Of a stretch of 64,000 nucleotides of DNA, positions 45,091 to 54,923 are shown one piece after another. The stretch is from Acetivibrio cellulolyticus CD2 (GTDB taxonomy: Bacteria; Bacillota; Clostridia; Acetivibrionales; Acetivibrionaceae). A program made the translations under genes and the position numbers. The notes under the pieces were generated by a model. The model saw only the letters and a list, made by a program, of their open reading frames with translations, searched no databases and was not told the DNA's origin. The first letter of the stretch is position 1. Every line of letters begins with the position of its first letter. The stretch spans positions 62,496 through 126,495 of the forward strand of contig NZ_JH556651.1 in the NCBI RefSeq assembly GCF_000179595.2, read 5' to 3'.

Positions 45091-45275
45091 ATATGTCATG
45101 TTTTAATAGGATGAAGGTAATTTATTAGAGTTTTATATAGGCTAATAGAATTGAGTTGTATAATTGTTTTTATGATTGAGATGTGGCTATGGAAGTTATA
45201 TAATGTATATAGTTGTAAAAAGGGGAATTTGCCAATAATGCTATCAATAAAGCTGGACAAGTATTGGAGGAAAGA

Positions 45276-45884
45276 ATGGATAATAAGTTTGAGTACATAC
45301 TTTTTGATTTGGGTGGAGTTCTGATTGAGCTTACCTTGCAGGATAAAATGTTAGATTGGATGGAACATAAAATCAGCCTTGACGAGTTTAATAAAATGTG
45401 GCTTTTGTCAAAATCGGTAAGGGCTTTTGAAAGTGGTTTAATCAATTCCTCAGAGTTTGCAAGGTCAATAATTGAGGAATTCAATTTACCTGTAGATGAG
45501 CAAGAATTTATAAGTGAGTTTGTAAATTTTACAAAGGGATTTTTTGATGGTATGGAGGATCTCCTGAAAAAATTATCGAAAGAATATACATTAGCCTGCC
45601 TGTCAAATACCAATGAACTGCATTGGGATAAACTATGCAAGCAGTATGATATGGACGGCTTGATTACACATAATTTCCTTTCATATAAAACTGGGATAAA
45701 TAAGCCGGATAAAGAAGCCTTTCTAAATGTTGTCAAAGTGCTCGATACACAAGCAAGCAGAATACTTTTCTTTGATGATAACTCAATTAATGTAGAAGCT
45801 GCACAGAAGGTAGGAATGACAGCTTATAGGGTTTGCGGATACGAAGACATAATTAGTGTGCTTAAGGAATTAAATGTAATTTAA
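45276..45884 (+). CDS. HAD-family hydrolase
   Basis: 202 residues. Motif I FDLGGVLIEL, motif II LSNTN, motif III lysine in INKPDKEAF and motif IV FFDDNSINVEAA. Motif I has Gly where many phosphatases have the second Asp (DxD gives DLG), as in the YihX/haloacid dehalogenase-like subgroup. Substrate unknown, probably a sugar phosphate or nucleotide. ATG at 45276 with GGAGG 5 bases upstream; a TTG at 45264 overlaps this site. Confidence 0.85.
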   Translation: MDNKFEYILFDLGGVLIELTLQDKMLDWMEHKISLDEFNKMWLLSKSVRAFESGLINSSEFARSIIEEFNLPVDEQEFISEFVNFTKGFFDGMEDLLKKLSKEYTLACLSNTNELHWDKLCKQYDMDGLITHNFLSYKTGINKPDKEAFLNVVKVLDTQASRILFFDDNSINVEAAQKVGMTAYRVCGYEDIISVLKELNVI

Positions 45885-45978
45885 ATTGTTGAGTTGAAAT
45901 TTATGGTAATGCATTATGAATAATTTGCTTCTAAGGTAAAGTGTGGTACAATTGTTGCATGTAAATATAAAGAGAATA

Positions 45979-46012
45979 TAGCCGAAGTTATATTTTTAAG
46001 TATTCCTAAGGC
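45979..46012 (+). repeat. Dispersed intergenic repeat, copy D
   Basis: TAGCCGAAGTTATATT (45979-45994) identical to copy A, followed by TAAGTATTCCTAA like copy B; an outer ATAGCC/GGCTAT pair can close it as a stem. Confidence 0.5.
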
Positions 46013-46049
46013 TATTAAGATTTAATTTTAATTGGGAGGAGTATTAGGT

Positions 46050-46802
46050 ATGAATTATTACATAATAACCGGTGCTTCAAGGGGGTTAGGTGAAGCGATA
46101 GCAGAAAACTTGATATCAAAGGACAACCATTTGTTCTGTATATCAAGGAAAGGTAACGAAGATCTTGTTGTGAGGGCAGGACTTAAAGATTGCAGAATCG
46201 ATTTCTTTGAATATGACTTCAATTTTCTGGAAGAGATTGATATGTTAGCTGAAACGATATTTGAAAGAATCAATTTTAAAAAGGCAGATTCCGTTTGTTT
46301 AATTAACAACGCAGGAGTAGCAAAACCGATAAAGCCGGTTGGAAACTTTCCAAGTTTTGAAATAATTAGCAATATGAATGTAAATTTAATTGCACCAATG
46401 ATTTTGGTATCAGAATTTATAAAACGCACAGAAGAGGTCACTTGCGAGAGGAAAATTGTAAATATATCTTCAGGAGCGGGTAAAAAACCGTATTACGGAT
46501 GGGGTTGCTACTGCAGCGCTAAAGCCGCAATGGATATGTTCACGGGCTGTGTTGGTGTAGAACAAAAGAATATTACTAATCCTGTTAAAATAATTTCTTT
46601 TGTACCGGGAATTATAGATACTGACATGCAAGCAGACATAAGGGAATGCAGCGAAGAAGATTTTGAACAGGTTGAAAGGTTTATCAAGTTTAAAGAAAAT
46701 GGTAATTTAAAGTCCCCTGATTTTGTCGCAAAAAAACTTTTGGAACTTATACATAATAATGAGACAAAGACAGGAATGATATATGATATAAAAGAACTAT
46801 AG
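46050..46802 (+). CDS. Short-chain dehydrogenase/reductase (YueD/benzil reductase-like)
   Basis: 250 residues. NAD(P)-binding TGASRGLG at residues 7-14, NNAG motif (INNAGVA), catalytic Ser in NISSGAG and the YCSAK motif giving Tyr and Lys. Similar in layout to Bacillus benzil reductase, but the natural substrate is not known. ATG at 46050 after GGGAGGAG. Confidence 0.85.
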   Translation: MNYYIITGASRGLGEAIAENLISKDNHLFCISRKGNEDLVVRAGLKDCRIDFFEYDFNFLEEIDMLAETIFERINFKKADSVCLINNAGVAKPIKPVGNFPSFEIISNMNVNLIAPMILVSEFIKRTEEVTCERKIVNISSGAGKKPYYGWGCYCSAKAAMDMFTGCVGVEQKNITNPVKIISFVPGIIDTDMQADIRECSEEDFEQVERFIKFKENGNLKSPDFVAKKLLELIHNNETKTGMIYDIKEL

Positions 46803-46833
46803 TAAAAAACATAAAAAACTGTCAAAATGTTCT

Positions 46834-46862
46834 TTGACAAAGGGCGCAATATGATATAAAAT
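46834..46862 (+). promoter_or_regulatory. Promoter of the IMP dehydrogenase gene
   Basis: TTGACA (46834-46839), 17-bp spacer, TAAAAT (46857-46862), 39 bp before the start. The leader is too short for a purine riboswitch. Confidence 0.75.
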
Positions 46863-46901
46863 AGTTAAAATTTAATAGTAAATCGATTTAGGAGGATAAA
46901 A

Positions 46902-48395
46902 ATGGCATATATATATAATGATGTATCCAGAACATTTAGTGAATATCTTCTCATACCAAATTTGACAACAGAAAGATGTATACCTGATAAAGTTGATCTG
47001 AGTACTCCTGTTGTAAAATTCAAAAAAGGCGAGGAATGTGAGTTAAAGCTTAATGTTCCTATCGCATCGGCAATAATGCAATCAGTATCAAATGATACAC
47101 TTGCCATTGCATTGGCAAGATCCGGAGGAATATCTTTCATATATGGTTCTCAATCTATTGAGAGTCAGGTTGAGATGGTGAAGAAAGTAAAGAAATATAA
47201 GTCAGGATTTGTAATTAGCGATTCCAACCTAAGGGTGGACAATTCATTAAAAGATGTGCTGGAATTAAAGAACAGAATGGGACATTCTACTGTTGCCGTA
47301 ACTGAAGATGGCACTTCCACAGGAAAGCTTTTAGGTATTATAACAAGCAGAGACTACAGGGTTAGTCGTACTTCTTTGGAGAAAAAGGTTGGAGACTTTA
47401 TGACTCCATTCTCAAAGCTTATTGTTGGAAACCTCGGAATATCTTTAAGCGAAGCTAATGATATTATATGGGAGAACAAGTTAAACTGTCTTCCTATAGT
47501 TGACAAAGATCAAAAACTTCATTATTTTGTATTTAGAAAAGACTATGATGAACATAAGCAAAATCCGTATGAGCTTTTGGATAAAAACAAAAGGCTTGTT
47601 ATAGGAGCTGGTATAAATACACGAGACTATGCAGAAAGAGTTCCGGCGCTTGTAGAAGGCGGTGTTGACATTCTTTGTATAGATTCCTCCGATGGATTTT
47701 CTGTTTGGCAGAAGAATACCATTGAGTATGTAAAGAACAATTTTGAAGGTATGAAAATCGGTGGAGGAAATGTTGTAGACAAGGAAGGATTTTTGTACCT
47801 TGCAGAGGCAGGCGCTGATTTCGTAAAAGTCGGAATCGGTGGTGGTTCTATTTGTATAACCAGAGAGCAAAAAGGTATAGGAAGAGGACAGGCTACTGCT
47901 ATCATTGAAGTGGCAAAAGCAAGAGACGAGTACTTTGAAAAGACAGGTATATATATACCTATTTGTTCGGATGGCGGAACAGTACACGATTACCATATTG
48001 TACTGGCTCTGGCGATGGGAGCTGACTTTGTAATGATGGGACGTTACTTCGCAAGGTTTGACGAGAGCCCTACAAAGAAAGTAAAACGTGGTAACAGCTA
48101 TGTTAAAGAATACTGGGGTGAAGGTTCAAATAGAGCAAGAAACTGGCAGAGATACGACCTTGGAGAGAGCAACAGCCTTAAGTTTGAAGAGGGAGTAGAC
48201 AGTTATGTTCCTTATGCGGGTAAACTGAAAGACAATCTTGATGTTACGCTTAGTAAGGTTAAGTCTACTATGTCAAGCTGCGGCTCCGCTTCAATTCCTG
48301 AACTACAAAAAACTGCCAGAATAACATTGGTATCTTCTGTAAGTATTATGGAAGGTGGAGCACACGACGTAATTTTAAAGGAGAATGACTACTAA
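46902..48395 (+). CDS. guaB: IMP dehydrogenase
   Basis: Oxidises IMP to XMP, the first step to GMP. 497 residues: TIM barrel split by two CBS domains (about 95-225); catalytic Cys in [21 protein letters not shown]-binding SDGGT and the GEGSNRAR flap. The N-terminus ([24 protein letters not shown]) and the [12 protein letters not shown] segment differ from the usual Bacillus GuaB, so it belongs to a separate branch. GGAGG precedes the ATG. Confidence 0.92.
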   Translation: MAYIYNDVSRTFSEYLLIPNLTTERCIPDKVDLSTPVVKFKKGEECELKLNVPIASAIMQSVSNDTLAIALARSGGISFIYGSQSIESQVEMVKKVKKYKSGFVISDSNLRVDNSLKDVLELKNRMGHSTVAVTEDGTSTGKLLGIITSRDYRVSRTSLEKKVGDFMTPFSKLIVGNLGISLSEANDIIWENKLNCLPIVDKDQKLHYFVFRKDYDEHKQNPYELLDKNKRLVIGAGINTRDYAERVPALVEGGVDILCIDSSDGFSVWQKNTIEYVKNNFEGMKIGGGNVVDKEGFLYLAEAGADFVKVGIGGGSICITREQKGIGRGQATAIIEVAKARDEYFEKTGIYIPICSDGGTVHDYHIVLALAMGADFVMMGRYFARFDESPTKKVKRGNSYVKEYWGEGSNRARNWQRYDLGESNSLKFEEGVDSYVPYAGKLKDNLDVTLSKVKSTMSSCGSASIPELQKTARITLVSSVSIMEGGAHDVILKENDY

Positions 48396-48419
48396 TATTA
48401 GTTGTTTGGGGGTCTTTTT

Positions 48420-48845
48420 GTGGGTAATGGTTTGATATCCAAGATTAAAGAGTTGCTAGTTAAATATAAGAGTTTTATCAGATTTGCTATTGTAGGTGTA
48501 ATAAATACGTTAGTTACAATAATTGTAAATACTATTTGCAATAATGTATTTAATATTCACCATAATGTCAGTTGGGTTATTGCTTATGCAGCCGGTGTGA
48601 CCAACAGTTACATTATGAATAAGTTGTGGACTTTTGAAAGTAAAGGTGGGAGCAAGGAGAAGGCGACGACGGAATTGCTGCAGTTTATTGTAGTAAACCT
48701 TGTATCACTTGCAGGAACAACCTTGGGATTGAATTATTTGATTGAAAACGTGGGAATGGATACGAACCTCGCACAATTTCCGACAATAGTAATATCTCAA
48801 TTCATTAATTACTTTGGATATAAACTTTGGGTTTTTAAAAAATAA
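48420..48845 (+). CDS. GtrA-family membrane protein
   Basis: 141 residues, four membrane helices, starting FIRFAIVGVINTLVTIIV and ending FINYFGYKLWVF, both typical of GtrA. Such proteins move undecaprenyl- or polyprenyl-linked sugars across the membrane or support surface glycosylation. The GTG at 48420 has GGGGG 7 bases upstream; an upstream TTG at 48402 is less likely. Confidence 0.85.
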   Translation: MGNGLISKIKELLVKYKSFIRFAIVGVINTLVTIIVNTICNNVFNIHHNVSWVIAYAAGVTNSYIMNKLWTFESKGGSKEKATTELLQFIVVNLVSLAGTTLGLNYLIENVGMDTNLAQFPTIVISQFINYFGYKLWVFKK

Positions 48846-48876
48846 GGTACGCATAAGACGTGCCTTATCTTTCTTT
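48842..48876 (+). terminator. Terminator after the gtrA-type gene
   Basis: ATAAGGTACG and CGTGCCTTAT form a 10-bp stem with one wobble, followed by CTTTCTTT. The remaining gap to glnS has a -10 TATAAT at 49005-49010 and nothing else recognised. Confidence 0.6.
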
Positions 48877-49092
48877 GAGGAATTTAATGAGCAAATGCCC
48901 TAAAATCGGATTGGGCTTATTGGCTGTGTCTGATAGTTTGATTTCTCTGACCGTAAACTTAAGGAACTTTATGCGGAATTTTTATCGAATGTGTGTAGTT
49001 TGGGTATAATTCTTAATATATTGTAGAAACATGAGAATATTATTACATAATGTAAATATAATTTTACCTGATATTTACAAGGAGGATAGCAC

Positions 49093-50820
49093 ATGGAAGA
49101 TCAGAATATAAATGAAATTGAAAAAAATGATGATGCAGAAAACGAAGTAATGTATTCCAATTTTATTCAGGATATCATTGATGATGACCTTAGAAGTGAT
49201 AGATTTGGAAACAGGGTACATACAAGATTTCCACCTGAACCTAATGGTTACTTGCATATCGGTCATGCCAAGTCAATATGCTTGAATTTTGGAATTGCTG
49301 CTCAAAATAGAGGATTAACTAATTTAAGGTTTGATGATACTAATCCAAGCAAGGAAGAGGATGAGTATGTTGAGTCTATAAAGACGGATGTAAGATGGCT
49401 TGGCTTTGACTGGGAAGATAGATTATTCTATGCATCAGATTACTTTGAGGATCTTTATCAATATGCAGTTAAACTGATTGAAATAGGCAAAGCTTATGTT
49501 TGTGACCTTAGTGCCGATCAAATCCGTGAATATAGAGGTACACTTATACAACCGGGTAAGGAAAGTCCTTACAGGAGCAGATCAACTGAAGAAAATCTGG
49601 ATTTGTTTAAAAGAATGAGGAACGGAGAATTTGAAGACGGTTCAAGGGTACTAAGAGCAAAAATTGATATGGCATCTCCAAACTTAAATATGCGTGATCC
49701 GGTAATTTATAGAATAATGAGAGCTACGCACCACAGGACTGGTGACAATTGGTGCATATATCCAATGTATGATTTTGCACATCCGCTGTCCGATTCGAAG
49801 GAGGAAATTACCCACTCAATTTGTACGCTCGAGTTTGAGGCTCATAGGCCTTTGTACAACTGGCTTCTGGAAACCCTTGACGTAGAGTGCAAATCAAGGC
49901 AGGTTGAGTTTGCACGTTTGAATTTGAGTTATACAGTTATGAGTAAGAGGAAGCTTTTACAACTTGTTAAAGAGGGGCATGTAAGGGGCTGGGATGACCC
50001 TAGAATGCCTACAATCTCAGGTCTTAGAAGACGTGGTTACACACCTGAATCCATAAGGGAATTCTGTTCACGTATAGGAGTTGCAAAGGGTAATAGTATC
50101 GTTGATCTTGCTTTACTTGAACACTGCATTAGAGAAGAACTAAATGCTAAAGCTACAAGGGTTATGGGGGTACTTCGTCCGTTAAAGGTAGTGATAGACA
50201 ATTATGCTGAAGGGTTGGTAGAAGAATTCGAAGTGCCGAATAATCCGGAAGATCCTGATGCAGGTAACCGTAAAGTACCGTTTACCCGTACAATATATAT
50301 TGACCAGGAAGATTTTTGTGAAAATCCTCCTAAGAAGTACTTCCGTTTGGCACCAGGCCAGGAAGTAAGGCTCAAGAGTGCATATATTATAAAATGCGAA
50401 AGCCTGATAAAAGATGAAAAGACAGGTGAAGTAATTGAAGTCCATTGTTCATACGATCCTGGCTCAAGAGGCGGAAATGCACCTGATGGAAGAAAAGTAA
50501 AAGGAACTATCCACTGGGTATCGGCAGAACATGCATTTGATGCTGAAGTTCGGTTATATGACAATCTATTTAATGATCCGAACCCTGGTGCTGATGAAAA
50601 TATTAATTTTCTAGATCAGATTAACCCTGATTCACTGGAAGTGTTAACAAATTGCAAGATGGAGCCGGGGCTCAAAAATGCAAAGCCGGGGGATATGTTT
50701 CAGTTCCTAAGGCTTGGTTACTTCTGTGTTGACAGTGTAGACTCAAAGCCAGGGACACCTGTATTTAACAGGACTGTTTCACTGAAGGACAGCTGGGCGA
50801 AGATTTCCAATAAGGAATAA
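49093..50820 (+). CDS. glnS: Glutaminyl-tRNA synthetase
   Basis: Class I synthetase, 575 residues. HIGH motif at residues 55-58 ([13 protein letters not shown]), the KMSKS equivalent VMSKRKL, and the C-terminal GlnRS anticodon-binding beta-barrels. The [17 protein letters not shown] segment identifies GlnRS rather than GluRS. Its presence means glutaminyl-tRNA can be charged directly. AAGGAGG precedes the ATG. Confidence 0.96.
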   Translation: MEDQNINEIEKNDDAENEVMYSNFIQDIIDDDLRSDRFGNRVHTRFPPEPNGYLHIGHAKSICLNFGIAAQNRGLTNLRFDDTNPSKEEDEYVESIKTDVRWLGFDWEDRLFYASDYFEDLYQYAVKLIEIGKAYVCDLSADQIREYRGTLIQPGKESPYRSRSTEENLDLFKRMRNGEFEDGSRVLRAKIDMASPNLNMRDPVIYRIMRATHHRTGDNWCIYPMYDFAHPLSDSKEEITHSICTLEFEAHRPLYNWLLETLDVECKSRQVEFARLNLSYTVMSKRKLLQLVKEGHVRGWDDPRMPTISGLRRRGYTPESIREFCSRIGVAKGNSIVDLALLEHCIREELNAKATRVMGVLRPLKVVIDNYAEGLVEEFEVPNNPEDPDAGNRKVPFTRTIYIDQEDFCENPPKKYFRLAPGQEVRLKSAYIIKCESLIKDEKTGEVIEVHCSYDPGSRGGNAPDGRKVKGTIHWVSAEHAFDAEVRLYDNLFNDPNPGADENINFLDQINPDSLEVLTNCKMEPGLKNAKPGDMFQFLRLGYFCVDSVDSKPGTPVFNRTVSLKDSWAKISNKE

Positions 50821-50864
50821 AACACAATTAAATAATAGACAGTTCCATATTTTTAGCTATAATA

Positions 50865-50910
50865 AAGCCTGTAGTGATTTAGAGTTTAATTTATCACTAC
50901 AGGCTTTTTT
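50865..50910 (+). terminator. Terminator between convergent glnS and mutarotase-like gene
   Basis: AGCCTGTAGTGAT and ATCACTACAGGCT, perfect 13-bp stem, then TTTTTT. Confidence 0.88.
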
Positions 50911-50924
50911 AAATATCTATATCT

Positions 50925-51806
50925 TTATTTTGTAAAGAATTCATATACTCTTTCCCAGCTTTGGGTCTTACCTGGTTCGATATTAATGTTTATAAAAACT
51001 TCGGGGCTAATTACATGACCTTTTCCCCAAACAGCGACCTTTTGGATGGGGAAGGTACTGATTTCCCTTACTCCAACTCCTGATGGCTCATGAAGAAGTT
51101 CCCAGAAATGATTCTCAACAGGTTTTAAACCTCCAGGAACTATATAGAAATCATTATTTGGCTGTTTGTTCCACCTTATTTCATTGCCTGAGACATCAAG
51201 AACATCAGGTGTCTCTTCAGCTTCTGCAGAATAAGGAAACCTAAGTACATAGTCAGGACCGGTTGGATTGTTATCTATTGATATGAAATTATGGCAGTAT
51301 TCCTCTGTTTGAATTGGCTTGGAACCAACATTTTTAAGGTTATATTTAATTATCATTTTGTTTTGATCCACACTGACTTCTTTAATCATGCGAACTGCGT
51401 AGCCTTTACATTCGAGCGACTCCAATTCAAAGATAACATGGTCTGAGGCAGATTCAATTGTTACCGGGAACGGAGCTACTTCATACTTGTCAAAAAAGAA
51501 GTAGTTTGACTCATCAGGGCGTGTCAGTAGGCCGGTACCTAATTTGTGGAACTTCTCGCCAGGTATTGCCTCATCATAACCAATAGGCGTATGAATTCCA
51601 AATTCGTTGCAAAAACCAAAGCCTCCAGAGCCCTCACCTGGGATTGGAGATTCAGGTGCACAAAATGAATGTTTTCCGTCTAGTGTTACTTTTGTTATAA
51701 AACCAGTCCAATCAAAACGTGAGCCACTATAAAAAGTGCCGGGGTAGGCAATTTCAACTTCGAGTCTTTTGCCTGTTATTTTTAAAGATTGCATATTATT
51801 AGACAT
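50925..51806 (-). CDS. Galactose mutarotase-like protein
   Basis: 293 residues, all-beta, with features of the aldose-1-epimerase superfamily (GFGFCNEFGIHTPIGYDEA, later EEYCHNFISID and the C-terminal NIEPGKTQSWERVYEF). It lacks clear equivalents of all catalytic residues of GalM, so it may bind or act on another sugar. Single gene, own promoter region not resolved. Confidence 0.6.
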   Translation of the reverse strand: MSNNMQSLKITGKRLEVEIAYPGTFYSGSRFDWTGFITKVTLDGKHSFCAPESPIPGEGSGGFGFCNEFGIHTPIGYDEAIPGEKFHKLGTGLLTRPDESNYFFFDKYEVAPFPVTIESASDHVIFELESLECKGYAVRMIKEVSVDQNKMIIKYNLKNVGSKPIQTEEYCHNFISIDNNPTGPDYVLRFPYSAEAEETPDVLDVSGNEIRWNKQPNNDFYIVPGGLKPVENHFWELLHEPSGVGVREISTFPIQKVAVWGKGHVISPEVFININIEPGKTQSWERVYEFFTK

Positions 51807-52048
51807 AATTTATCTTCTCCCTTAGTTATACATAGCTCGTTAAATATTAACATACTAAATTTGAGGCTTTAAACCTCGGAAATAATACATATTAAAGCAA
51901 TATGTAAATATTTATTGGAGCTATAGTAGAGTTTACCACAAAAATGAACTTATAGAAATAAAAAAGTCATAAAAAAATGGACGGGTGAGTTGCTAAGTGA
52001 TAAAATAATGCTAGAAGAAGTATGATGCAAAAATAAGGGGGAAGCAGG

Positions 52049-53176
52049 ATGAAGTACAGAAAGTTCGGTAATACGGGGATAGAAATATCACGTTTAGGTT
52101 TTGGCTGCATGAGACTTCCAACAATAAAGCTTAATGACGTTGAGGTAGTGGACGAAGATAAGACAATTAAGATGATCCATAGAGCTTATGAATTAGGTGT
52201 CAACTATTATGATACGGCATATTTCTATCATGATGGACAAAGTGAAATTGTCCTTGGTAAGGCTTTAAAAGGTATAAGAGATAAGGTGTACGTTTCTACT
52301 AAAAGTCCAGGACATCTTATCAAAAAGCACGGTGATTATAGAAAAATATTAGAAGAGCAGCTTAAAAAGCTTGATATTGATTATATTGATGTTTATCACT
52401 TTCATGGTATAGGATATGATGGTTTTCTCAGCATAAACGAAAAAACCAAATGGTTGGATGAGGCATATAAAGCAAAGGAAGAAGGATTAATAAAGCATAT
52501 TAGTTTTTCATTCCATGATGCTCCGGAAAATCTCAAGAGGCTTGTTGATCTTGGGATATTCGAATCGGTTTTGTGCCAGTACAATGCCATAGATAGAAGT
52601 AATGAGGATGCTATAGCTTATGCAAAGTCAAAAGGGCTTGGAGTTGTCATAATGGGGCCTGTTGGAGGAGGTAGAGTTTCGGGACTTCCAAAAGAGGTTG
52701 CAGCCAAACTTGGAATTAATGTAAAAAGCAGTGCGGAAATGGCGTTAAGGTTCGTGTTTTCAAATCCTGATGTTGATTGTGCTCTTTCAGGTATGGGCAG
52801 CATGGAGATGGTAGAAGAAAACAGTGTGACCGCATCAAATATAGAGCCACTTTCGGAAAACGAAGTTATTGCGATAAATAAAATGATGGAAGAAAATAGA
52901 AAACTTGCTGACCTTTACTGTACAGGATGTTCATATTGTATGCCTTGTCCGGCTGGGGTTAATATCCCAAAAATATTCGAGATGATGAATTACCATAAGG
53001 TCTACGGGATAGATGAGTATTCAAAGAATGGATATGCTGAAATTGGGACAAATGAGTGGGTACCTGGAAAGAGAGCGGATGCCTGTGTAGAATGTGGTGT
53101 TTGTGAAACAAAGTGTCCTCAGAAGTTAAAGATAAGAGAACAGCTCAAGGAATGTCATAAAGTATTGGCAAGGTAG
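52049..53176 (+). CDS. Aldo/keto reductase with C-terminal [4Fe-4S] region
   Basis: 375 residues. AKR barrel (1-280; FGCMRLP, DTAYFYHDGQSE with catalytic Asp and Tyr, and KSPG with Lys), then a ferredoxin-like part with CTGCSYCMPCPAGVNIP and CVECGVCETKCP. This two-part architecture is common in anaerobes, where electrons may pass through the cluster. Substrate unknown. AAGGGGGAAG precedes the ATG. Confidence 0.88.
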   Translation: MKYRKFGNTGIEISRLGFGCMRLPTIKLNDVEVVDEDKTIKMIHRAYELGVNYYDTAYFYHDGQSEIVLGKALKGIRDKVYVSTKSPGHLIKKHGDYRKILEEQLKKLDIDYIDVYHFHGIGYDGFLSINEKTKWLDEAYKAKEEGLIKHISFSFHDAPENLKRLVDLGIFESVLCQYNAIDRSNEDAIAYAKSKGLGVVIMGPVGGGRVSGLPKEVAAKLGINVKSSAEMALRFVFSNPDVDCALSGMGSMEMVEENSVTASNIEPLSENEVIAINKMMEENRKLADLYCTGCSYCMPCPAGVNIPKIFEMMNYHKVYGIDEYSKNGYAEIGTNEWVPGKRADACVECGVCETKCPQKLKIREQLKECHKVLAR

Positions 53177-53245
53177 TGTTTTTTTAATTACAAACGTTTA
53201 TATCGAAAATAAAAATAGAAAAATAAGATAAAGACAGGGATTTAT

Positions 53246-53881
53246 ATGAGTTTTAAAAAGGGAGATATTGTTACAGTATCAAATAAGCTTGAAGAATACG
53301 TAGGTACGGCTTTGATTCTTTATAGAGACGATGAAATGGTTGATATAAAAATTATTGATGAGCACGTTGCCTCAGAAGACGTTCCGGATGGAAGAATACT
53401 GCTTGGGTATGAATCATATAGCAGTATTTATGCAGTATATTGTGATGTCCTGGAAAAAGCTGACGAAGCTGGCGTAATAAAGCTTCGTATAAGCAAAACA
53501 TTTTCTGTAATAAACAGAAGATTTTCAACAAGGTATCCGGCATTTTTTAAGGTAGATATTGCTGCCGGAGAGCCTTTGGAAACTTTTGACGGAGTAATTA
53601 GAAATATGAGCCTTAGAGGTTTTATGGTCAATACTCATGTGGATTTAAGTGTTAACCATATGGTGGAGATGGGCATAAAACTTGACAGTCGTAACGTTTC
53701 TGTTAAAGCAAGGGTAGCGAGGAAGAGTGGTCAAGGCGGCAGTTTTAATTATGGTTTGTATATCGTTGATTTAGGATATGATGAAAAGATTTTGATGAGA
53801 TCAATGGTGACAGAGCTTAAGGAAAAGAATAGAAAAATCTCTGAAAAGTTGATCAGGGGATATATTGGTGAAGGTTTGTAA
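53246..53881 (+). CDS. PilZ-domain protein, c-di-GMP receptor
   Basis: 211 residues: a YcgR-N-like barrel (about 1-85), then a PilZ domain (about 90-200) with the RRFSTR motif and an NMSLRG motif (Asn for the usual Asp of DxSxxG). The first Arg residues are kept, so c-di-GMP binding is probable. Motility or surface control is inferred. Confidence 0.8.
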   Translation: MSFKKGDIVTVSNKLEEYVGTALILYRDDEMVDIKIIDEHVASEDVPDGRILLGYESYSSIYAVYCDVLEKADEAGVIKLRISKTFSVINRRFSTRYPAFFKVDIAAGEPLETFDGVIRNMSLRGFMVNTHVDLSVNHMVEMGIKLDSRNVSVKARVARKSGQGGSFNYGLYIVDLGYDEKILMRSMVTELKEKNRKISEKLIRGYIGEGL

Positions 53882-53913
53882 AGTTTAACCAATAAAGTTT
53901 CTCAAATAATAAC

Positions 53914-53950
53914 AAACGCCACTATGGAATAGTAAACCATAGGGCGTTTT
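53914..53950 (+). terminator. Terminator after the PilZ gene
   Basis: ACGCCACTATGG and CCATAGGGCGT pair with one bulged A, followed by TTT. Confidence 0.75.
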
Positions 53951-54049
53951 GCTGTGTTGGTAAAGTATGACTTATCTTGTGAATAATAATAATGTATGAT
54001 ATTATTTTTTATATTAATTCAATAACAACGCAATCAGGAGGGACAGATT

Positions 54050-54889
54050 TTGGAGGAAAGATTCCTAACAAACCCAAGAATAGCATACATCGAGAAAAAT
54101 GGAGTTGAATACATTCAGTTTAACAATTTAAATAAATATTCAGATGTGCTTATTCATGGCTTTACAACCAGGCGGGGCGGGGTTAGTGAAGGTGAATACA
54201 AATCCCTTAACATGGCGTTTAATAAAAACGATAAGAGGGAAAATGTCGAAGAAAACTATAGAAGAATAGCCGGAGTATTAGGTATAGATACAGAGAATAT
54301 GGTTCTTTCAAATCAGGTCCATGATAATAAAATTAGAGTTGTTACAGAAAATGACAGAGGCAAAGGGATTTATAAAAAAAGTGATATAATTGGTTTTGAC
54401 GGTTTAATGACCAATGTTGCTGATGTAGCGCTTGTAACATTTTATGCAGATTGTGTTCCGGTATTTTTGTTTGATCCGGTAAAAAAGGTAATATCTCTTG
54501 TTCACTCGGGTTGGCGCAGTACAGTGAAGGAAATATCCAAAGAAGCTGTTATAAAAATGAAAGAGGTTTATGGCTGTGATCCATATGATATTGAAGTGGC
54601 TATTGGCCCGTCAATAGGACAGTGCTGTTTTGAGGTTGGAGAAGAGGTATATCTCGAATTTATTAATACTTTTGCATGGTGTGGTGAATTTTGTAAAAAG
54701 ATAAATGAAAAATGGTTCATTGATCTTCCGCCGATAATTGTGAGGTCTTTAGAATCAGAGGGAATACAAAGGAGTAAAATAACACTTAGCAGCATATGTA
54801 CAAAGTGTAACAATGATGTCTTCTTCTCACATAGAGGCGATAATGGAAAGACAGGCACACTTTCAGCGATTATGCAGCTTAAACGGTAA
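54050..54889 (+). CDS. pgeF: Peptidoglycan editing factor PgeF (YfiH/laccase-domain family)
   Basis: 279 residues. The metal and catalytic residues are visible: His in SNQVHDN, Cys in YADCVPVF and His in VHSGWRS, plus the IGPSIGQCCFEV signature. In E. coli YfiH/PgeF removes L-Ser wrongly placed in peptidoglycan stem peptides; related proteins were described as purine nucleoside phosphorylases or polyphenol oxidases. TTG start after AGGAGGGA. Confidence 0.9.
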   Translation: MEERFLTNPRIAYIEKNGVEYIQFNNLNKYSDVLIHGFTTRRGGVSEGEYKSLNMAFNKNDKRENVEENYRRIAGVLGIDTENMVLSNQVHDNKIRVVTENDRGKGIYKKSDIIGFDGLMTNVADVALVTFYADCVPVFLFDPVKKVISLVHSGWRSTVKEISKEAVIKMKEVYGCDPYDIEVAIGPSIGQCCFEVGEEVYLEFINTFAWCGEFCKKINEKWFIDLPPIIVRSLESEGIQRSKITLSSICTKCNNDVFFSHRGDNGKTGTLSAIMQLKR

Positions 54890-54923
54890 ATAAAATATAC
54901 ATCCTTAAAGGGAGCGAAAAGAG

